Shown: piece by piece, positions 5,829 to 5,846 of the stretch
How the letters are laid out: every line of letters starts with the position of its first letter
Position numbering within the stretch: the first letter of the stretch is position 1
Origin: an uncultured Collinsella sp.
Lineage (GTDB): Bacteria > Actinomycetota > Coriobacteriia > Coriobacteriales > Coriobacteriaceae
Reading direction: 5' to 3'
Assembly (NCBI GenBank): GCA_900549185.1
Contig: URNM01000111.1
Location: 1-5,846, forward strand
DNA length: 5,846 bases
Notes under the pieces: generated by a model
What the model was told of the DNA's origin: nothing
Database searches by the model: none
Seen by the model: the letters and a program-made list of their open reading frames with translations, nothing else
Translations under genes and position numbers: made by a program

Positions 5829-5846
5829 CTGTCTCTTATACACATC
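5829..5846. other. Tn5/Nextera transposase mosaic-end sequence (adapter remnant)
   Basis: The final 18 bases, CTGTCTCTTATACACATC, match the first 18 of the 19-bp Tn5 mosaic end used in tagmentation sequencing kits, in the orientation seen when reads run through an insert into the adapter. It is flush with the window end and follows non-coding DNA after the asd terminator. No transposase or inverted partner is present. It is best read as untrimmed adapter, not as a biological transposon end. Confidence 0.95.

Noticed and set aside
4579..5829. A 416-codon open frame on the minus strand opposite asd
   Set aside because: Asd has every catalytic motif on the other strand. This frame has no family features and runs through the lysC terminator and the asd terminator.
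5829..5846. A true Tn5 or IS50 end
   Set aside because: Only the engineered mosaic end is present, flush with the window end, with no transposase or flanking IS sequence. Adapter is far more likely.

Overview
This window is ordinary core metabolism and housekeeping from human-gut-type, high-GC anaerobes. I found no mobile element, CRISPR array, RNA gene or undescribed multi-gene system. Five protein genes account for almost all of it. Three lie on the minus strand: threonine synthase (thrC), then a calcineurin-like metallophosphoesterase, then trigger factor (tig), which runs off the left edge. Two lie on the plus strand: aspartate kinase (lysC) and aspartate-semialdehyde dehydrogenase (asd).

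Layout. Positions 1-662 hold the N-terminal half of tig (minus). Positions 663-876 are its leader and promoter, with an extended -10 box and a GC-rich inverted repeat. Positions 877-1560 encode the metallophosphoesterase, 28 bp downstream of thrC (1589-3082). A 104-bp divergent spacer (3083-3186) separates thrC from lysC (3187-4575). A 174-bp spacer with an 11-bp tandem repeat and a strong GC hairpin precedes asd (4750-5775), which is followed by a compact terminator.

Pathway. LysC phosphorylates aspartate and Asd reduces aspartyl phosphate to aspartate semialdehyde, the branch point for lysine/diaminopimelate, methionine and threonine. ThrC makes threonine from phosphohomoserine. Homoserine dehydrogenase and homoserine kinase are not in the window. 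Tig is a ribosome-bound chaperone unrelated to this pathway.

Organism and data quality. The right half (lysC, asd) reads like a Coriobacteriia such as Collinsella. The left half (tig, metallophosphoesterase) reads like an Oscillospiraceae clostridium of the Faecalibacterium/Gemmiger type. These are recollections of family resemblance, not search results. Arginine and leucine codon use changes inside thrC near codon 200-212, next to a highly conserved motif, so the window may be a metagenomic assembly chimera of two gut species joined within thrC. The last 18 bases match the Tn5/Nextera transposase mosaic end and are almost certainly adapter sequence. Both points should be settled before any biological meaning is given to the gene order.
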